Notes: generated by a model from the sequence alone, not told the origin. DNA of 64,000 nt from Lujinxingia vulgaris (GCF_007997015.1 NZ_VOSM01000001.1:248001-312000); one strand, 5' to 3'. Counted from the stretch's first letter, positions 25,732 through 35,969 are shown. Made by a program: numbers and translations.

Positions 25732-26272
25732 GATGGGGGGACTCCGCGTAGGGGGATCGATCGAGGGTGGGGTCGTCGCCCCAGACGGTGTACGCCTGCA
25801 CCGGGTCGATGAGTTTGCCGTCGGGGCGGCGGGCGTAAAAATCATCGGGGCGCTGGTCGCGCTGCAGCCGCCCAAACGTCCACACAACGCCCAGCGGGCC
25901 GTCGGCCACGGCGTTGAGACCAAAGCGTGAGCAGCTCGGCGAGAAGTTGCAGCTGGCGCCGTCGACCCGGCTGTAGGTCGCGCTGTAGGCGCGCCACCAC
26001 AGGTAGGCGGTGGCCTGCGCGGGGCCGCCTGCCAGGTGCTCATCGCCATGCTCCCCCTCATGCCCATCGGCCAGGCTGACCGTTATGAGGTCGCCGGCCA
26101 GCGCGGCCGGATGCGGGCGAAGACGCTCCGGAGCAAAGGGGGTAAGCCGCTCCACGCGCGCCTGGTGATGGGTCGGCTTAAACCCCGGCGCGCTCACACA
26201 CGCCAGGCTCGTCGAGGCAAGGGCCGCAACGATCGCGCCGGACATCAAAGCTGAAGAGGGCAGGGGGGGCAT
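25622..26272 (-). CDS. YidD-domain lipoprotein
   Basis: The roughly 216-residue product contains the YidD core (PF01809) with SCNFSPSCSRFGLNAV followed by WTFGRLQRDQRPDD. Plain YidD is a short cytoplasmic, membrane-associated helper of YidC; here it is preceded by a lipoprotein signal (IVAALASTSLACVS), an extracytoplasmic-looking segment with a DGHEGEHGDEH cluster, and a C-terminal extension. The start is uncertain: ATG 26272 is chosen, but GTG 26311 and ATG 26245 are in frame and none has a convincing ribosome site. The stop lies inside the next gene, so the two overlap by 110 bases. Confidence 0.7.
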   Translation of the reverse strand: MPPLPSSALMSGAIVAALASTSLACVSAPGFKPTHHQARVERLTPFAPERLRPHPAALAGDLITVSLADGHEGEHGDEHLAGGPAQATAYLWWRAYSATYSRVDGASCNFSPSCSRFGLNAVADGPLGVVWTFGRLQRDQRPDDFYARRPDGKLIDPVQAYTVWGDDPTLDRSPYAESPHHGWYLFVQAQRSGLADDLLGRHRAADAAVEPGAGKR

Positions 26273-26429
26273 CGGCGTCAGGTCAATGAGTTTCGAATTT
26301 CCTTTGAGCACACGGGCCGATGTTTACTATAAGGCCTCTGGTGATACCAGCTTTGGTGAGACCCCTGGCGAGCGTGGGCTCGTGCACGGGTGATGATACG
26401 CCATGATTTGACGGTCGAGAGGAGGCAGG

Positions 26430-27326
26430 ATGCAGGGCAAGCGAGTGGTCATCGGGACGGATCTTTCGGAGAACGCGCAGCCGGCGGCGCGCTACGCGCT
26501 CAATCTGGGCCGTCTTCTGGGCCTTGAGGTGCATGTGCTGCACGTGATCGACGTCTCGCTCAAAAGCTGGAAGAGCGCCTTTGAAGACGTCAGCAGCGCG
26601 CAACTTCGCGAGGAGCTCGACTCCCGGATCGCCACCTGGTTTCAAGAAGCCACCGGCGAATCTCCCGACGGCGTGATGCTGGAGGTGGGCTCACCGATGC
26701 GCTCGACCTGTGAGATGTGTCAGAAGGGCGATGTGGCCTTTCTCGTCATCGGGATGTCGGGGCGCGGGGCCTGGAACAAGTTTATCTTCGGCTCTACGGC
26801 GATGGAGCTCGCGCACACGCCGCCCTGTCCGCTGATCATCGTGCACCCGGAGCGCGATCGGGTCGAAGCCGGCATGGAGATCGCGCTGGGCACCGACTTC
26901 AGCGAGCGCTCCGATCGGGCGATGGCGGTGGGCGTGCCCCTGGTCAAGAAGATGCAAAGCCCGATGCACCTGGTGCACGCACACGCCCTCTCGGCCACCA
27001 CGATTATTCTGGACACTGAGCTCCCCGAGGCGCTTCAGTCCACCGCGATCGTCGACTGGGCCGAGGAGGCGATGGAGGCGTTCCTCAAGCGCCACAGCGC
27101 GCTGCTCGAAGGCGTGGAGTGCGACGCGCACCTGCTCGCCAAGAGCCCGGTGGCGGGGCTTCGCGACTATGTGGAGTCGGCCAACATCGATCTGGTGATC
27201 ATCGGGCATTATCCGGCCGATGCCGGTCGCCTCGACCGCCTGGCGAGCGTGATGGTGAAGTGGGTACAGAACATGAACTGCACCACCTTGATCGTGCCCG
27301 CGCCCGGAGCGGTGGCGGCCCACTGA
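26430..27326 (+). CDS. Universal stress protein, two fused UspA domains
   Basis: This 298-residue protein holds two UspA folds in tandem. The first (residues 1-145) starts KRVVIGTDLSENAQPAARYA and has the ATP-binding pattern G-x2-G-x9-G-S in GMSGRGAWNKFIFGST. The second starts EIALGTDFSERSDRAM but its nucleotide loop (GHYPADAGRLDRLASV) lacks that pattern, so only one domain may bind ATP. USPs act in stress endurance, often as ATP-dependent switches. GGAGG precedes the ATG. A similar two-domain USP lies at 36098 in this window with both nucleotide loops intact. Confidence 0.92.
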   Translation: MQGKRVVIGTDLSENAQPAARYALNLGRLLGLEVHVLHVIDVSLKSWKSAFEDVSSAQLREELDSRIATWFQEATGESPDGVMLEVGSPMRSTCEMCQKGDVAFLVIGMSGRGAWNKFIFGSTAMELAHTPPCPLIIVHPERDRVEAGMEIALGTDFSERSDRAMAVGVPLVKKMQSPMHLVHAHALSATTIILDTELPEALQSTAIVDWAEEAMEAFLKRHSALLEGVECDAHLLAKSPVAGLRDYVESANIDLVIIGHYPADAGRLDRLASVMVKWVQNMNCTTLIVPAPGAVAAH

Positions 27327-27373
27327 GGCGCATGAATACACAACGTCTCGGTGATGCCGGGAGGTTGCAAAGC

Positions 27374-27416
27374 CAAAAAAACGCGGGCGCTTCAAACGAA
27401 GCGCCCGCGTTTCTTT
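27374..27416. terminator. Bidirectional terminator between convergent genes
   Basis: A tract, stem ACGCGGGCGCTTC, loop AAAC, stem GAAGCGCCCGCGT and TTCTTTT. It lies between the USP gene and the leftward SDR gene and suits both. Confidence 0.9.
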
Positions 27417-27432
27417 TCGGATGGTGCGCGCT

Positions 27433-28200
27433 TTAGATCGACACCCCGCCGTCGACGTCGATGCAGCGGCCGGTGAAGTAGTCGCACTCGATGATGAAGC
27501 GCACCGCCATAAAGATCTCTTCCGGCGTGCCCACGCGCCGAAGGGGCACGCGGCTGAGCATCGCCTGGAGCATATCGTCGCGCATCCCCTCGAGGATCGG
27601 CGTCTCGATAAAGCCCGGCGCCACCGCCCCGACCCGGATGCCGTAACGCGCGAGCTCCTCGCCCCACAACTTCGTATCGGCGATGAGCCCGGCCTTGGCC
27701 GCCGAGTAGTTCGACTGGCCCTGGTTGCCGTGACGCGAGACCGAGCTGATGTTGACGATCACGCCGCCTTTCTCGTCGTTCTCCACCATCCAGGCCGCGA
27801 CCTCGCGGGTGAAGAGGAAGGGGCCGGTGAGATCGACATCGATCACTGCCTGCCAGTCTTTGAGGCTCATCGTTTTGACCTTGCCGCTCTCCCGATCTTT
27901 TTTAACGAGCAGACGATCGCGGAAGATGCCGGCGTTGTTGATCACGCCGTTGACCTTGCCGAAGGCATCGACGGTGGCGGCGATGGCACCTTTGACGGCG
28001 TCTTCATCGCTGACGTCGCCCGCATAGGTCGCAAGCCGCCCGGGCAGATCGCTGGCCTCGGCGCTGAGTTTGGCCAGGGGCTCCTCGGCGATATCCACCG
28101 CCATGACGTCGGCGCCGGCTTTTACAAGCTCCAGCGCAAAGGTGCGGCCCATGCCCTGAGCCGCCCCGGTGACAATGATCTTCATCTGGTCGAGCTTCAT
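27433..28200 (-). CDS. 3-oxoacyl-ACP reductase-like short-chain dehydrogenase (FabG family)
   Basis: This 255-residue SDR has the cofactor motif TGAAQGMGRTFAL, the NNAG motif in GVINNAGIFRDRLL, the catalytic Ser of ISSVSRHGNQ and YSAAKAGL (Tyr-x3-Lys). The end GRCIDVDGGVSI is typical of FabG-like enzymes. A longer than normal loop (KKDRESGKVKTMSLKDW) follows NNAG and may shape the substrate pocket. Fatty-acid, polyketide or hydroxyacid roles are equally possible since no pathway genes are adjacent. The ATG follows TGAGG at five bases. It is divergent from the four-repeat gene. Confidence 0.9.
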   Translation of the reverse strand: MKLDQMKIIVTGAAQGMGRTFALELVKAGADVMAVDIAEEPLAKLSAEASDLPGRLATYAGDVSDEDAVKGAIAATVDAFGKVNGVINNAGIFRDRLLVKKDRESGKVKTMSLKDWQAVIDVDLTGPFLFTREVAAWMVENDEKGGVIVNISSVSRHGNQGQSNYSAAKAGLIADTKLWGEELARYGIRVGAVAPGFIETPILEGMRDDMLQAMLSRVPLRRVGTPEEIFMAVRFIIECDYFTGRCIDVDGGVSI

Positions 28201-28335
28201 ACTCACCTCAAATGGGTTTGCCTTGCGCCGGCGTTACCACTAGAAAAAGTGGCGTTGAGGGCCCGATGGGGCCCGGCGTCATCGCGTTAAAAGCGCCGGC
28301 GCATGGAGCAGGTTGACTAGCCAGGGTGAAGTATC

Positions 28336-29430
28336 ATGAGTCGTACGACCTTCAAAGAGCTCAAGGAGCGGGCCGATTCCATCTACCAGCGCTACGACGC
28401 GCATTTCGCCGGGAAGGCTCGCGCCACCCGCGATCTGGAGCTGCTCGATACGCTTCTCAATGAGCTTGAGGCGGTGATCGAGGAGGGGAAGACCGAGATC
28501 AACGGCTCGCGCGATCCGGCGATCGTCTCGCTGCTGGAGATGGCCCGCGATAACCAGCAGGTCTACCGCGATGAGCGCCAGGCCATCGTCGAGGCCAAAG
28601 AGGCCGGGCCGATCTCGGAAGAGGCCGCGCGCGTGATCGCCGACGCCAACCTGGTCTTCGGCCAGTATCGCCGCCACTTCGCCGGCAAAGACCGCCGCAC
28701 CCGCGACATGGGCCTGCTCATGGAGATCATCACCGATCTCGAAGAGGTGCGCGCGCGCATGAAGGCGCTGGTGAAGTCGCACCGCGCCGAGATCGAGCCG
28801 AACCTGCAGATCGTCGAAGACAACCTGCGCATGTACCGCAATGAGGCCCACCAGGTGGAGGCCGCCCAGACCCAGGGCACCCCCCAGGAGCAGGCCGACC
28901 TGCTGGCGACGCTGGCCAACAACCAGTTCTCGCTCTACCGCGATCATTTTGCCGGAAAGTCGCGCCATACCCGCCGCGAGGGCCTTCTCGAGCGCATGAT
29001 CGAGCAGCTCAAGCGGGCTCGCGCCAGCATGCAGCGTCTTAAAAAACGCGGGCTGCGCTCTCAGGCCAACGATCGCAACGTGGGCATCATCACCGATAAC
29101 GTGAAGGTTTACGCCCGCGAGCTCGCCGCGATCAAAGAAGCCAAGGCCGAGCTGACCACCGAGCAGATCGCTGGCAGCCTGGGCTCGGCGGCCAATGAGG
29201 TGATGGCGGAGTACCGCGAGCATTTCGCCGGCCAGAACCGCGCCACCCGCGACCTCGCAAAGCTCTCGTTGATGTGCGACCAGCTGGCTGAGATCGGCCG
29301 CCAGATGCACGCCATTGAGGTGAAGTCGCCCCTGGAGATGAACGCCAAGAACCTCGACATCGTCAACGACACCCGCACCATGTACGAGCGGGAGTACCGC
29401 GAGGTGGAGAAGGCCAAGGTCGGCGCTTAA
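28336..29430 (+). CDS. Unrecognised protein of four 91-residue helical repeats (HFAG repeats)
   Basis: This 364-residue protein is made almost wholly of four copies of one unit, which I cannot assign to a named family. Each copy has motif A, Y-x2-HFAG(K/Q)-x-R-x-TR, at HFAG positions 23, 114, 204 and 296 (spacing 91, 90, 92), and motif B, a pattern like N-x2-IV-x-DN-x2-MY-x2-E, about 45-50 residues later. All predicted structure is helical, with strongly charged Glu/Arg/Lys surfaces and no signal peptide or membrane segment. It is therefore likely a cytoplasmic scaffold or ligand-binding repeat protein. Its upstream neighbour is a divergent FabG-like gene; glnE follows 55 bases downstream and may be co-transcribed. 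Confidence 0.85.
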   Translation: MSRTTFKELKERADSIYQRYDAHFAGKARATRDLELLDTLLNELEAVIEEGKTEINGSRDPAIVSLLEMARDNQQVYRDERQAIVEAKEAGPISEEAARVIADANLVFGQYRRHFAGKDRRTRDMGLLMEIITDLEEVRARMKALVKSHRAEIEPNLQIVEDNLRMYRNEAHQVEAAQTQGTPQEQADLLATLANNQFSLYRDHFAGKSRHTRREGLLERMIEQLKRARASMQRLKKRGLRSQANDRNVGIITDNVKVYARELAAIKEAKAELTTEQIAGSLGSAANEVMAEYREHFAGQNRATRDLAKLSLMCDQLAEIGRQMHAIEVKSPLEMNAKNLDIVNDTRTMYEREYREVEKAKVGA

Positions 29431-29485
29431 GTTCGGAGCACGCCCCCGGGGGGGATTTCGGGGGATCCCAACATCGGAGCAGGCC

Positions 29486-32400
29486 GTGGCGTCGTTGCAT
29501 CGCGAAAGACTGGGGGAGGTGGTTCGCGAAGCCGGCGCTTCGCTGGACGCCGAGGTGATCGCCAGGCTTGATCGGGCAGGCGACCAGGGCCGACTCGACC
29601 TTGAAGCGCTCCTGCGCCGCATCGACGGCCTGAGCTGGCCTGCGGAGGTGCTCACCGAGGTGCTGCGCCTGGTCGACACCCTGCTCGAACACCCGATCGA
29701 CCTGGCGATGGCCGGGGAGGTCGATGTGGCGCTGAGCCTGGGCTCGGCCGGCCGTCACCCCTGGCGGGCGCTGGCCCGCCAGCCCGAGCTTGTGGGCTGG
29801 CTTGCCGCCGGGCGCTGGCGCGATGAGCCGATGCCCCCCCAGGCGATGGCCGAAGACTTAAGCGCCTACCTCGACGCGGTGGTCGCCCGCCTGGCCGATG
29901 AGGCCACCCGCGAGGAGCGTTTTGCCGCGCTACACCGCGCGCTGCGCTGGTTCAAACATCGCCAGCTGCTGCGGATCTTTTTGCGCGAGATCGAGGGTGC
30001 CTCGGTGCGCCATACCACCTCGGAGGTCGCTGAGGTGGCCAGCGTCTGCCTTGACGCAGCGTTGCGATCGGCCGCGTCCATTTTGGGCGCCCCCGAACTC
30101 ACCGATCATTTTTGCGTGCTGGGCATGGGCAAGCTCGGCGGGCGCGAGCTCAACTACAGCTCCGACATCGACCTGATCTTTGTGGCCAGCGACCACGCCA
30201 TGGCCACCGCCGAGTCGCGCGCGAAGGTCGAGGCGCTGGCCCGCGAGGTGGTGCGCGCGATGGACACCATCACCGAGCAGGGTCAGGTGTTTCGCGTGGA
30301 TCTTCGCCTGCGCCCCGACGGCTCCCAGGGGCCGATTGTGCAGGGGGCCTCGGCCACCATCGACTACTACTTAAGCTGGGGCCGGGGCTGGGAGCGGGGC
30401 GCGATGCTCAAGGCTCGCCCTGTGGCAGGATCGATCGTGCTTGGCGAGGAAGTTCTGCAGGCGCTGGAGCCCTTTATCTTCAGGCGCTACCTCGACTTCA
30501 CGGCGATCGACGAGCTCCGGCGCATGAAGGCGATGATCGACGATCAGGCCCGCGCCACCCGCGCGATCTCGCGGGCGCGCACCCCTCAACCCGAGGCCTC
30601 GCCACACGCCCCCTCCTCGTCTTCGGCGGCACCGACCGCGGCGGTCTCGCCATTGCAGCAGCGCCTGCTCGCAAAGCTCGGCCGCGCCGCGCCCTCGACC
30701 ACCCCGAAGGCTCCCGCGCAGGCTCCAGCGCGCGCGTCGAAAGCATCGGCAGACGCCGCCGGCGAGGAGGGCCCCCGGGGCTGGGACGTGAAGATCGGCC
30801 GCGGCGGCATCCGCGAGATCGAGTTCTTTGTGCAGGCCCTCCAACTCGTGCACTGCGGCACCCGCCCCACACTGCGCGTGCGCGCCACCCTGGAGACCCT
30901 CGATCGCCTGCTCTACGCCGGACTTCTGGGCGCCGAGGAGCATCGCGCGCTGGCCGATGCCTACGATCTTTACCGGCGCCTGGAGCACCGCGTGCAGATG
31001 GCCGGCGATCGCCAGAGCCACAAATTACCCGAGGACGCGTCCAATTTCGCGCTGCTGGCCTGGCGTATGGGAGAGTCCTCCGAATCGCTTGAGGGGCGCG
31101 TGGAGGGCTTCCAACAGGCCGTTCACGGAGTCTTTGAGCGCCTCTTTGAGCAGTCCCCCCGCACCTCCGAGCAGGCCACCGTCGCCGACAGCTCCGCCGA
31201 AGATCTGGCCGCGCTCCTGGCGATGGATCCCGACGAACTTCTGCAAGACGCCGGCGTGCGTGCGCTCAGTGAGGCCGGGTTTGTGCGTCCGCGCCAGGCC
31301 GCAGGCCAACTTCAGGTGCTGGCTCAGAAGCGCTACGGCCCGTTCTCAGCGCGACGGGCGGTGGGCGATCCGGCCCAGGCCCGCTACCTGCTCAGCGCCA
31401 TCTGTTCGGCGCCCGATCCGGAGCAGGCCCTGGGGCACCTGGTGCGATTTACCACCGAGGTGGGTGATACCCCGGGCACCTGGCGGATGCTGCGGGAGAA
31501 CCCCCACGCCGCGCGACTGCTGATGCATCTCTTCGGCTCCAGCGCACCGCTCGCGCGGATGCTGGCGACCGAGCCCGACGTCTTCGTCAAAATGATCGCC
31601 AGCTCCACCGCCGCCATCGAGCGCGATCAGGCATCGATGGCGCGCGCGCTCGAGAGGCGCGTGCGCGAAGTGGACGATCCGGCGCATAAGCTCGGCCGCG
31701 TGCGACGCTTTCACCAGGAAGAAAGCCTGCGCATCGCCCTCCATGAAGTCGCCGGCGTCGTCCCCATCGATGTGACCTGCACCCAGCTCAGCGAACTCGC
31801 CGAAGTTGTGCTGGCGCGCGTCGATGCCATCCTCGCACCGGACGATGAGGCGGGGCCGCGTGCGCTCTGCGTGGTCGCGATGGGGAAGTTCGGCGGCAAA
31901 GAGCTGGGCTTTGGCTCGGACCTCGACTTTATCTTCGTCTACGACGACGAGGGCCCCGGTGCTATCGAGCATCAGGAGGCCACCCGCCGCGCGCGCCGCA
32001 TGGTGCGCGCGCTGAGCGCGGCGACCGAAGCCGGCGGATTCTACGAGGTGGATCTTCGCCTTCGCCCCTCCGGCTCGCAGGGCACGCTGGTGACCTCGTT
32101 TGACGCCTGGCGCGCTTACCACGAGGAGCGCGCCGCGCTCTGGGAGCGCCAGGCGCTGGTCAAAGCCCGTCCCATCGGCGGCACGCCAGAGCTCCGAGAG
32201 CGCCTGGAAGCAGAACGCCAACGCCTGGCCTTCGACAGACCCCTCCCCGAAGACCTCGCCAGTCAGATCGACCAGATGCGAGAGCGCATGATCGACGCCG
32301 CCGCAATCCCCCGCGGTGAGATCGACATCAAGCAGAGCCGGGGCGGGCTTATCGATGTGGAGTTTATCGCCCAGTACCTCCAGCTCAGCGCCCCGCAAAG

Positions 32401-32698
32401 TGCGCGCCAGGCCCGCTCCACCATCGCCGCCTTCGCCGCACTCGGCCACACCCCCGAGCTCAGCGCCGGGCTCGATCTGGAGGGCCTTGCCCGCGATTAC
32501 CTCTGGCTGCGCCGCCTGGAGCTTCGCCAGGCCATCGCCGGCGCCTCCACCCGCGTGCCCCGCGGCGGCTCCCAGCTCGCCGCCCTCGCCAGGCAGATGG
32601 GCCACCAGGGCCGCGATAACGTCGCGCAGTTCCACGACGAGCTCGCCGCCACACGCCAGCGCATCAGTCAGGCCTGGACACAGATCTTTGCGCGTTGA
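29486..32698 (+). CDS. glnE: Bifunctional glutamine synthetase adenylyltransferase/deadenylylase
   Basis: GlnE adds and removes AMP on glutamine synthetase according to nitrogen state. The 1070-residue protein has both nucleotidyltransferase halves: GMGKLGGRELNYSSDIDLIF in the N-terminal removing half and AMGKFGGKELGFGSDLDFIF in the C-terminal adding half, each with the G-S-D-x-D metal pattern. It is longer than the usual 940-1000 because an Ala/Pro/Ser-rich linker of about 64 residues (364-427) is inserted just before WDVKIGRGGIREIEFF. It starts with GTG after GGAGCAGGCC. It may share a transcript with the four-repeat gene just upstream. Confidence 0.95.
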   Translation: MASLHRERLGEVVREAGASLDAEVIARLDRAGDQGRLDLEALLRRIDGLSWPAEVLTEVLRLVDTLLEHPIDLAMAGEVDVALSLGSAGRHPWRALARQPELVGWLAAGRWRDEPMPPQAMAEDLSAYLDAVVARLADEATREERFAALHRALRWFKHRQLLRIFLREIEGASVRHTTSEVAEVASVCLDAALRSAASILGAPELTDHFCVLGMGKLGGRELNYSSDIDLIFVASDHAMATAESRAKVEALAREVVRAMDTITEQGQVFRVDLRLRPDGSQGPIVQGASATIDYYLSWGRGWERGAMLKARPVAGSIVLGEEVLQALEPFIFRRYLDFTAIDELRRMKAMIDDQARATRAISRARTPQPEASPHAPSSSSAAPTAAVSPLQQRLLAKLGRAAPSTTPKAPAQAPARASKASADAAGEEGPRGWDVKIGRGGIREIEFFVQALQLVHCGTRPTLRVRATLETLDRLLYAGLLGAEEHRALADAYDLYRRLEHRVQMAGDRQSHKLPEDASNFALLAWRMGESSESLEGRVEGFQQAVHGVFERLFEQSPRTSEQATVADSSAEDLAALLAMDPDELLQDAGVRALSEAGFVRPRQAAGQLQVLAQKRYGPFSARRAVGDPAQARYLLSAICSAPDPEQALGHLVRFTTEVGDTPGTWRMLRENPHAARLLMHLFGSSAPLARMLATEPDVFVKMIASSTAAIERDQASMARALERRVREVDDPAHKLGRVRRFHQEESLRIALHEVAGVVPIDVTCTQLSELAEVVLARVDAILAPDDEAGPRALCVVAMGKFGGKELGFGSDLDFIFVYDDEGPGAIEHQEATRRARRMVRALSAATEAGGFYEVDLRLRPSGSQGTLVTSFDAWRAYHEERAALWERQALVKARPIGGTPELRERLEAERQRLAFDRPLPEDLASQIDQMRERMIDAAAIPRGEIDIKQSRGGLIDVEFIAQYLQLSAPQSARQARSTIAAFAALGHTPELSAGLDLEGLARDYLWLRRLELRQAIAGASTRVPRGGSQLAALARQMGHQGRDNVAQFHDELAATRQRISQAWTQIFAR

Positions 32699-32828
32699 TT
32701 CCTTTTCCTCGGACTCACAGGTGTGATAGCCCTGTCGCAAATTTCGACGCGCGTTGTTGTCTTCTGACAGCGTGGGAACATCTTTGCCCCGATTCGATGA
32801 CATCGGGGCGCTGGACACAGGAGGAGAC

Positions 32829-33752
32829 GTGGCGATTAAGGCTGATAAAATCTGGATGGACGGTGAACTCGTACCTTTCGAGGACGCCAACATCCACGTG
32901 CTCACGCACACCCTGCACTACGGACTGGGCGCTTTTGAGGGCATCCGCTGTTACCAGCGCGAAGACGGCGCCTCGGCGATCTTCCGCCTTGGCGAGCATA
33001 TTCGCCGCCTGCTGGAGACCTGCCATATCTGCACCATCGAGAGCCCCTTCTCCCGCGAAGAGCTGGAGCGGGCCTGCGTCGAGACGGTGCGCGCCAACGG
33101 CTTTAAAGACTGCTACCTGCGCCCGGTTGTCTTTCTGGGCCACGGGGAGATGGGCCTGAGCGCGATGAGCAACGACGTGCGCGTGGCCGTGATCGCCTGG
33201 CCCTGGGGCGCCTACCTGGGCGATGAGGGCCTGACCCAGGGCATCCGCGCCAAGATCGCCAGCTTCAGCCGCCACCACGTCAACTCCTCGATGGTCAAAG
33301 GCAAGATCAACGGGCAGTACGTCAACAGCATCCTGGCCAAGCGCGAGGTCATGAAGGCCGGCTACCAGGAAGCGATCATGCTCGACACCAACGGCTACAT
33401 CTCCGAGGCCAGCGGTGAGAACATCTTCGTGGTCCGCGACGGCGTGATCTACTCCACCCCGCTGGGAAGTTCGATCCTGGGCGGCATCACCCGCGACACG
33501 GTGCTCACCCTTGCCCGCGAGCGCGGCTACGAGATCATCGAGCAGCGCGTCACCCGCGACTTCCTCTACGTCGCCGACGAGATCTTTATGACGGGAACCG
33601 CCGCCGAGGTCACGCCGGTGCGCGAGCTCGACGACCGGCAGATCGGCACCGGCAAGCCCGGCCCGATCACCAAGACCCTGCAGGACGCCTACTTCGACCA
33701 GGTCCGCGGCTCGGCCACCGACCACATGGAGTGGCTCACGATCGTCGAATGA
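32829..33752 (+). CDS. ilvE: Branched-chain amino acid aminotransferase
   Basis: This 307-residue PLP enzyme transfers the amino group between glutamate and the keto acids of Leu, Ile and Val. The PLP-binding lysine is K159 in GKINGQYVNS, matching the known position in the family, and HTLHYGLGAFEGIR near the start plus NGYISEASGENIFVV later are fold-type IV hallmarks. The start is the GTG in GAC-GTG-GCG, eight bases after a strong AGGAGG; the frame is open 25 codons more. The following gene is a class I aldolase, with two hairpins between them. Confidence 0.95.
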   Translation: MAIKADKIWMDGELVPFEDANIHVLTHTLHYGLGAFEGIRCYQREDGASAIFRLGEHIRRLLETCHICTIESPFSREELERACVETVRANGFKDCYLRPVVFLGHGEMGLSAMSNDVRVAVIAWPWGAYLGDEGLTQGIRAKIASFSRHHVNSSMVKGKINGQYVNSILAKREVMKAGYQEAIMLDTNGYISEASGENIFVVRDGVIYSTPLGSSILGGITRDTVLTLARERGYEIIEQRVTRDFLYVADEIFMTGTAAEVTPVRELDDRQIGTGKPGPITKTLQDAYFDQVRGSATDHMEWLTIVE

Positions 33753-33757
33753 ATGAA

Positions 33758-33775
33758 GCGCAGGTTGGCCTGCGC
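33758..33775. terminator. Stem-loop downstream of ilvE
   Basis: GCGCAGG, TTGG loop, CCTGCGC: a perfect 7-bp stem starting five bases after the ilvE stop. There is no T tract. Confidence 0.4.
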
Positions 33776-33788
33776 AACGAGAGACGTT

Positions 33789-33830
33789 GAAGCGGCGCGG
33801 TAACTCAGGCTTTGAGTGTGGCGCCGCTTC
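33789..33830. terminator. Second stem-loop downstream of ilvE
   Basis: GAAGCGGCGC and its inverse GCGCCGCTTC flank a 22-base loop. No clear T tract follows, so this could be a weak terminator or a leader structure of the aldolase gene. Confidence 0.4.
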
Positions 33831-33920
33831 TGCGTATGTACCACCCGAAGTTGGGATGACCGCCCCCCGGCGAAGTCTTTGCCGCACCACTCATGTTCAC
33901 TGGATTTATGGAGGAGAGAG

Positions 33921-35000
<1,080 letters not shown>

Positions 35001-35031
35001 GTTAGTTCACATGCAGCACGCTGAAATGCTT

Positions 35032-35061
35032 GAGACGGCCGGCCACAAGGCCGGCCGTCTC
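35032..35061. terminator. Perfect 13-bp stem-loop downstream of fbaB
   Basis: GAGACGGCCGGCC, loop ACAA, GGCCGGCCGTCTC. It lies 31 bases after the fbaB stop and 31 bases before the next start; there is no T tract. Confidence 0.6.
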
Positions 35062-35092
35062 GCTATGACACGAATCGATGATCGAGGTGAGT

Positions 35093-35914
35093 ATGAAGTC
35101 GCGTTGGAAAGCAAAAGTCGCAGCAGGGGTCATCGGCCTGAGCCTGGTCGGGTGCAACACCAACCAGATCGCCGGCCGCATCATGGGCAACGCCATGGCC
35201 ACCACCGAGCAGCGCATCGGCGAAGAAATCGGAAACCGGGTAGCCGGCGCTTTGCTCAAAGATCTGACCCCGGCGCTGATGCGCCAGTACACCGTGGGCC
35301 TGATGCAGATGCTCTTCTACCAGGGCGGCTACAACATGGAGTTCGCCGAGTACCAGCCCGGCGAGTACACCCGCTGGAAGGCCGAAGGCTCCGACTACGG
35401 TCAGGAGATCGTCAAAGCTTTCCTGCGCCGCGAGGAAGATGGCAAAGAGTGGTGGCGCATCGAGTCGCGCGCCACCGATGAGGCCAACGATGAGGAGGTC
35501 GAACTCATCATGGAGGCGCTCTTCGAGCTTGGCGAAGACGGTCAGCGCTACATCCGCCGGGTGCGCGCAAAATACCCCGGCGAAGAAGAAGCCCGCGAGG
35601 TGCCGGTGCACGAAGACGACGCCGAGCGCTGGGTGGTCTACTCTCAGGGCCAGCTCACCGAAGAGAGCATGGAGGGGCTGCGCAAGGGCGAGGAAACTCT
35701 GGAGACCCCTGCCGGCAGCTTCGCCACCGAGCGCTACGAGATGGATTCGACCCAGGGCGCAACCACCTTCACCTGGTGGGTCACCGACCAGGGCGTGCCC
35801 GGCGGGCTTGTCGCCACCGAACATCGCGACAATGACGATGAGGTCTACCAGCGTATGGTGCTGCAGGCCTATGGCGACGACGCGGTGGAGTCGAAGCTCG
35901 GCGTCTTCGAATAA
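35093..35914 (+). CDS. Predicted lipoprotein of unknown function
   Basis: The 273-residue product has a lipoprotein signal (AAGVIGLSLVGC), with the Cys near residue 21. After it comes a helical part (IAGRIMGNAMATTEQRIGEEIG) and then a beta-rich domain with acidic surface and WW/WWV patches (GKEWWRIESR, TTFTWWVTDQGVPGG). I do not recognise a named family; the latter part is reminiscent of DUF-type outer-membrane lipoproteins in Deltaproteobacteria. The ATG follows GAGGTGAGT. It has its own stem-loop on both sides, so it is probably monocistronic. Confidence 0.75.
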   Translation: MKSRWKAKVAAGVIGLSLVGCNTNQIAGRIMGNAMATTEQRIGEEIGNRVAGALLKDLTPALMRQYTVGLMQMLFYQGGYNMEFAEYQPGEYTRWKAEGSDYGQEIVKAFLRREEDGKEWWRIESRATDEANDEEVELIMEALFELGEDGQRYIRRVRAKYPGEEEAREVPVHEDDAERWVVYSQGQLTEESMEGLRKGEETLETPAGSFATERYEMDSTQGATTFTWWVTDQGVPGGLVATEHRDNDDEVYQRMVLQAYGDDAVESKLGVFE

Positions 35915-35940
35915 GCGACCCTGTCATGCGTAAGCGCCCG

Positions 35941-35969
35941 GGAGGCTGCCGGCAGGGCCGGCAGCCTCC
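35941..35969 (+). terminator. Stem-loop downstream of the lipoprotein gene
   Basis: GGAGGCTGCCGGC, a three-base loop, GCCGGCAGCCTCC, then TTGCGTTTC: a 13-bp stem with a poor T tract. Confidence 0.65.

Noticed and set aside
32715-33890. 391-codon minus-strand frame opposite ilvE
   Set aside because: It lies antisense to a clear aminotransferase and gives low-complexity Ala/Val/His sequence; a base-composition artefact.
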